Assembly: GCF_950295315.1 (NCBI RefSeq)
Contig: NC_080179.1
Location: forward strand, 74,388,261 to 74,452,260
Origin: Erinaceus europaeus
Taxonomy: Eukaryota; Chordata; Mammalia; Eulipotyphla; Erinaceidae
Length of the DNA: 64,000 nucleotides
Direction of reading: 5' to 3'
Shown: one piece after another, positions 64,000-64,000 of the stretch
Layout of the letters: the number at the start of each line of letters is the position of its first letter
How positions within the stretch are numbered: position 1 is the stretch's first letter
Made by a program: the position numbers and the translations under genes
Notes under the pieces: generated by a model
What the model was told of the DNA's origin: nothing
What the model saw: the letters and a program-made list of their open reading frames with translations, nothing else
Database searches by the model: none

Positions 64000-64000
64000 A

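Overview
The window is repeat-rich mammalian nuclear DNA. The best match is a hedgehog, probably Erinaceus europaeus. The evidence is four copies of an endonuclease/reverse-transcriptase retrotransposon that looks like Vingi, a clade known for recent expansion in hedgehogs, together with dozens of tRNA-derived SINEs of the type known from erinaceids, mammalian L1 LINEs and solo retroviral LTRs. I found no host protein-coding exon, no complete tRNA or rRNA gene and no CpG-island promoter. The window reads as an intergenic desert or part of a long intron. All family names rest on reading the sequence by eye; no database was searched.

Layout. 0-10 kb: an unclassified LINE-type repeat (called R1 here), L1 and SINE pieces, then a near full-length but dead Vingi copy on the minus strand (about 6.1-9.2 kb). 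10-28 kb: old L1 pieces, a head-to-tail triplication of the R1 3' end (12.2-13.6 kb), many SINEs, a solo LTR that carries a tRNA-Gly 5' half (16.5-17.0 kb), long pyrimidine and triplet arrays, a second solo LTR (27.5-27.9 kb) and single-copy-looking DNA. 28-33 kb: a heavily rearranged L1 with a young Vingi nested in it. 33-40 kb: R1 copies, a CA-rich satellite that runs into a 200-base assembly gap, and a TG-rich satellite of about 850 bases. 40-52 kb: mostly single-copy-looking DNA with two more solo LTRs inserted in SINEs and two short Vingi copies in one old repeat. 52-64 kb: L1 3' ends, a dense SINE cluster (57.4-58.6 kb), another R1 copy, an LTR inside an old L1, and a 35-base tandem duplication at the window edge.

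The parts do not form a pathway. They are layers of insertions whose order can be read from nesting and target-site duplications (TSDs): old L1 and R1 below, then SINEs, with Vingi copies and LTRs (6-base TSDs, as in class II endogenous retroviruses) generally on top, although one SINE-A sits at the 5' end of the largest Vingi. SINE names used here: SINE-A has a head like GGGAGTCGGGCGGTGGCGC and an AAC-rich tail; SINE-B has a head like GGGCCAGGCGGTGGCGCAC and an AATAAA-rich tail; SINE-C has CCTGAGGCTC and CAATCCCC motifs; SINE-D is a relative with GGTTCAAGCCCAG-like motifs.
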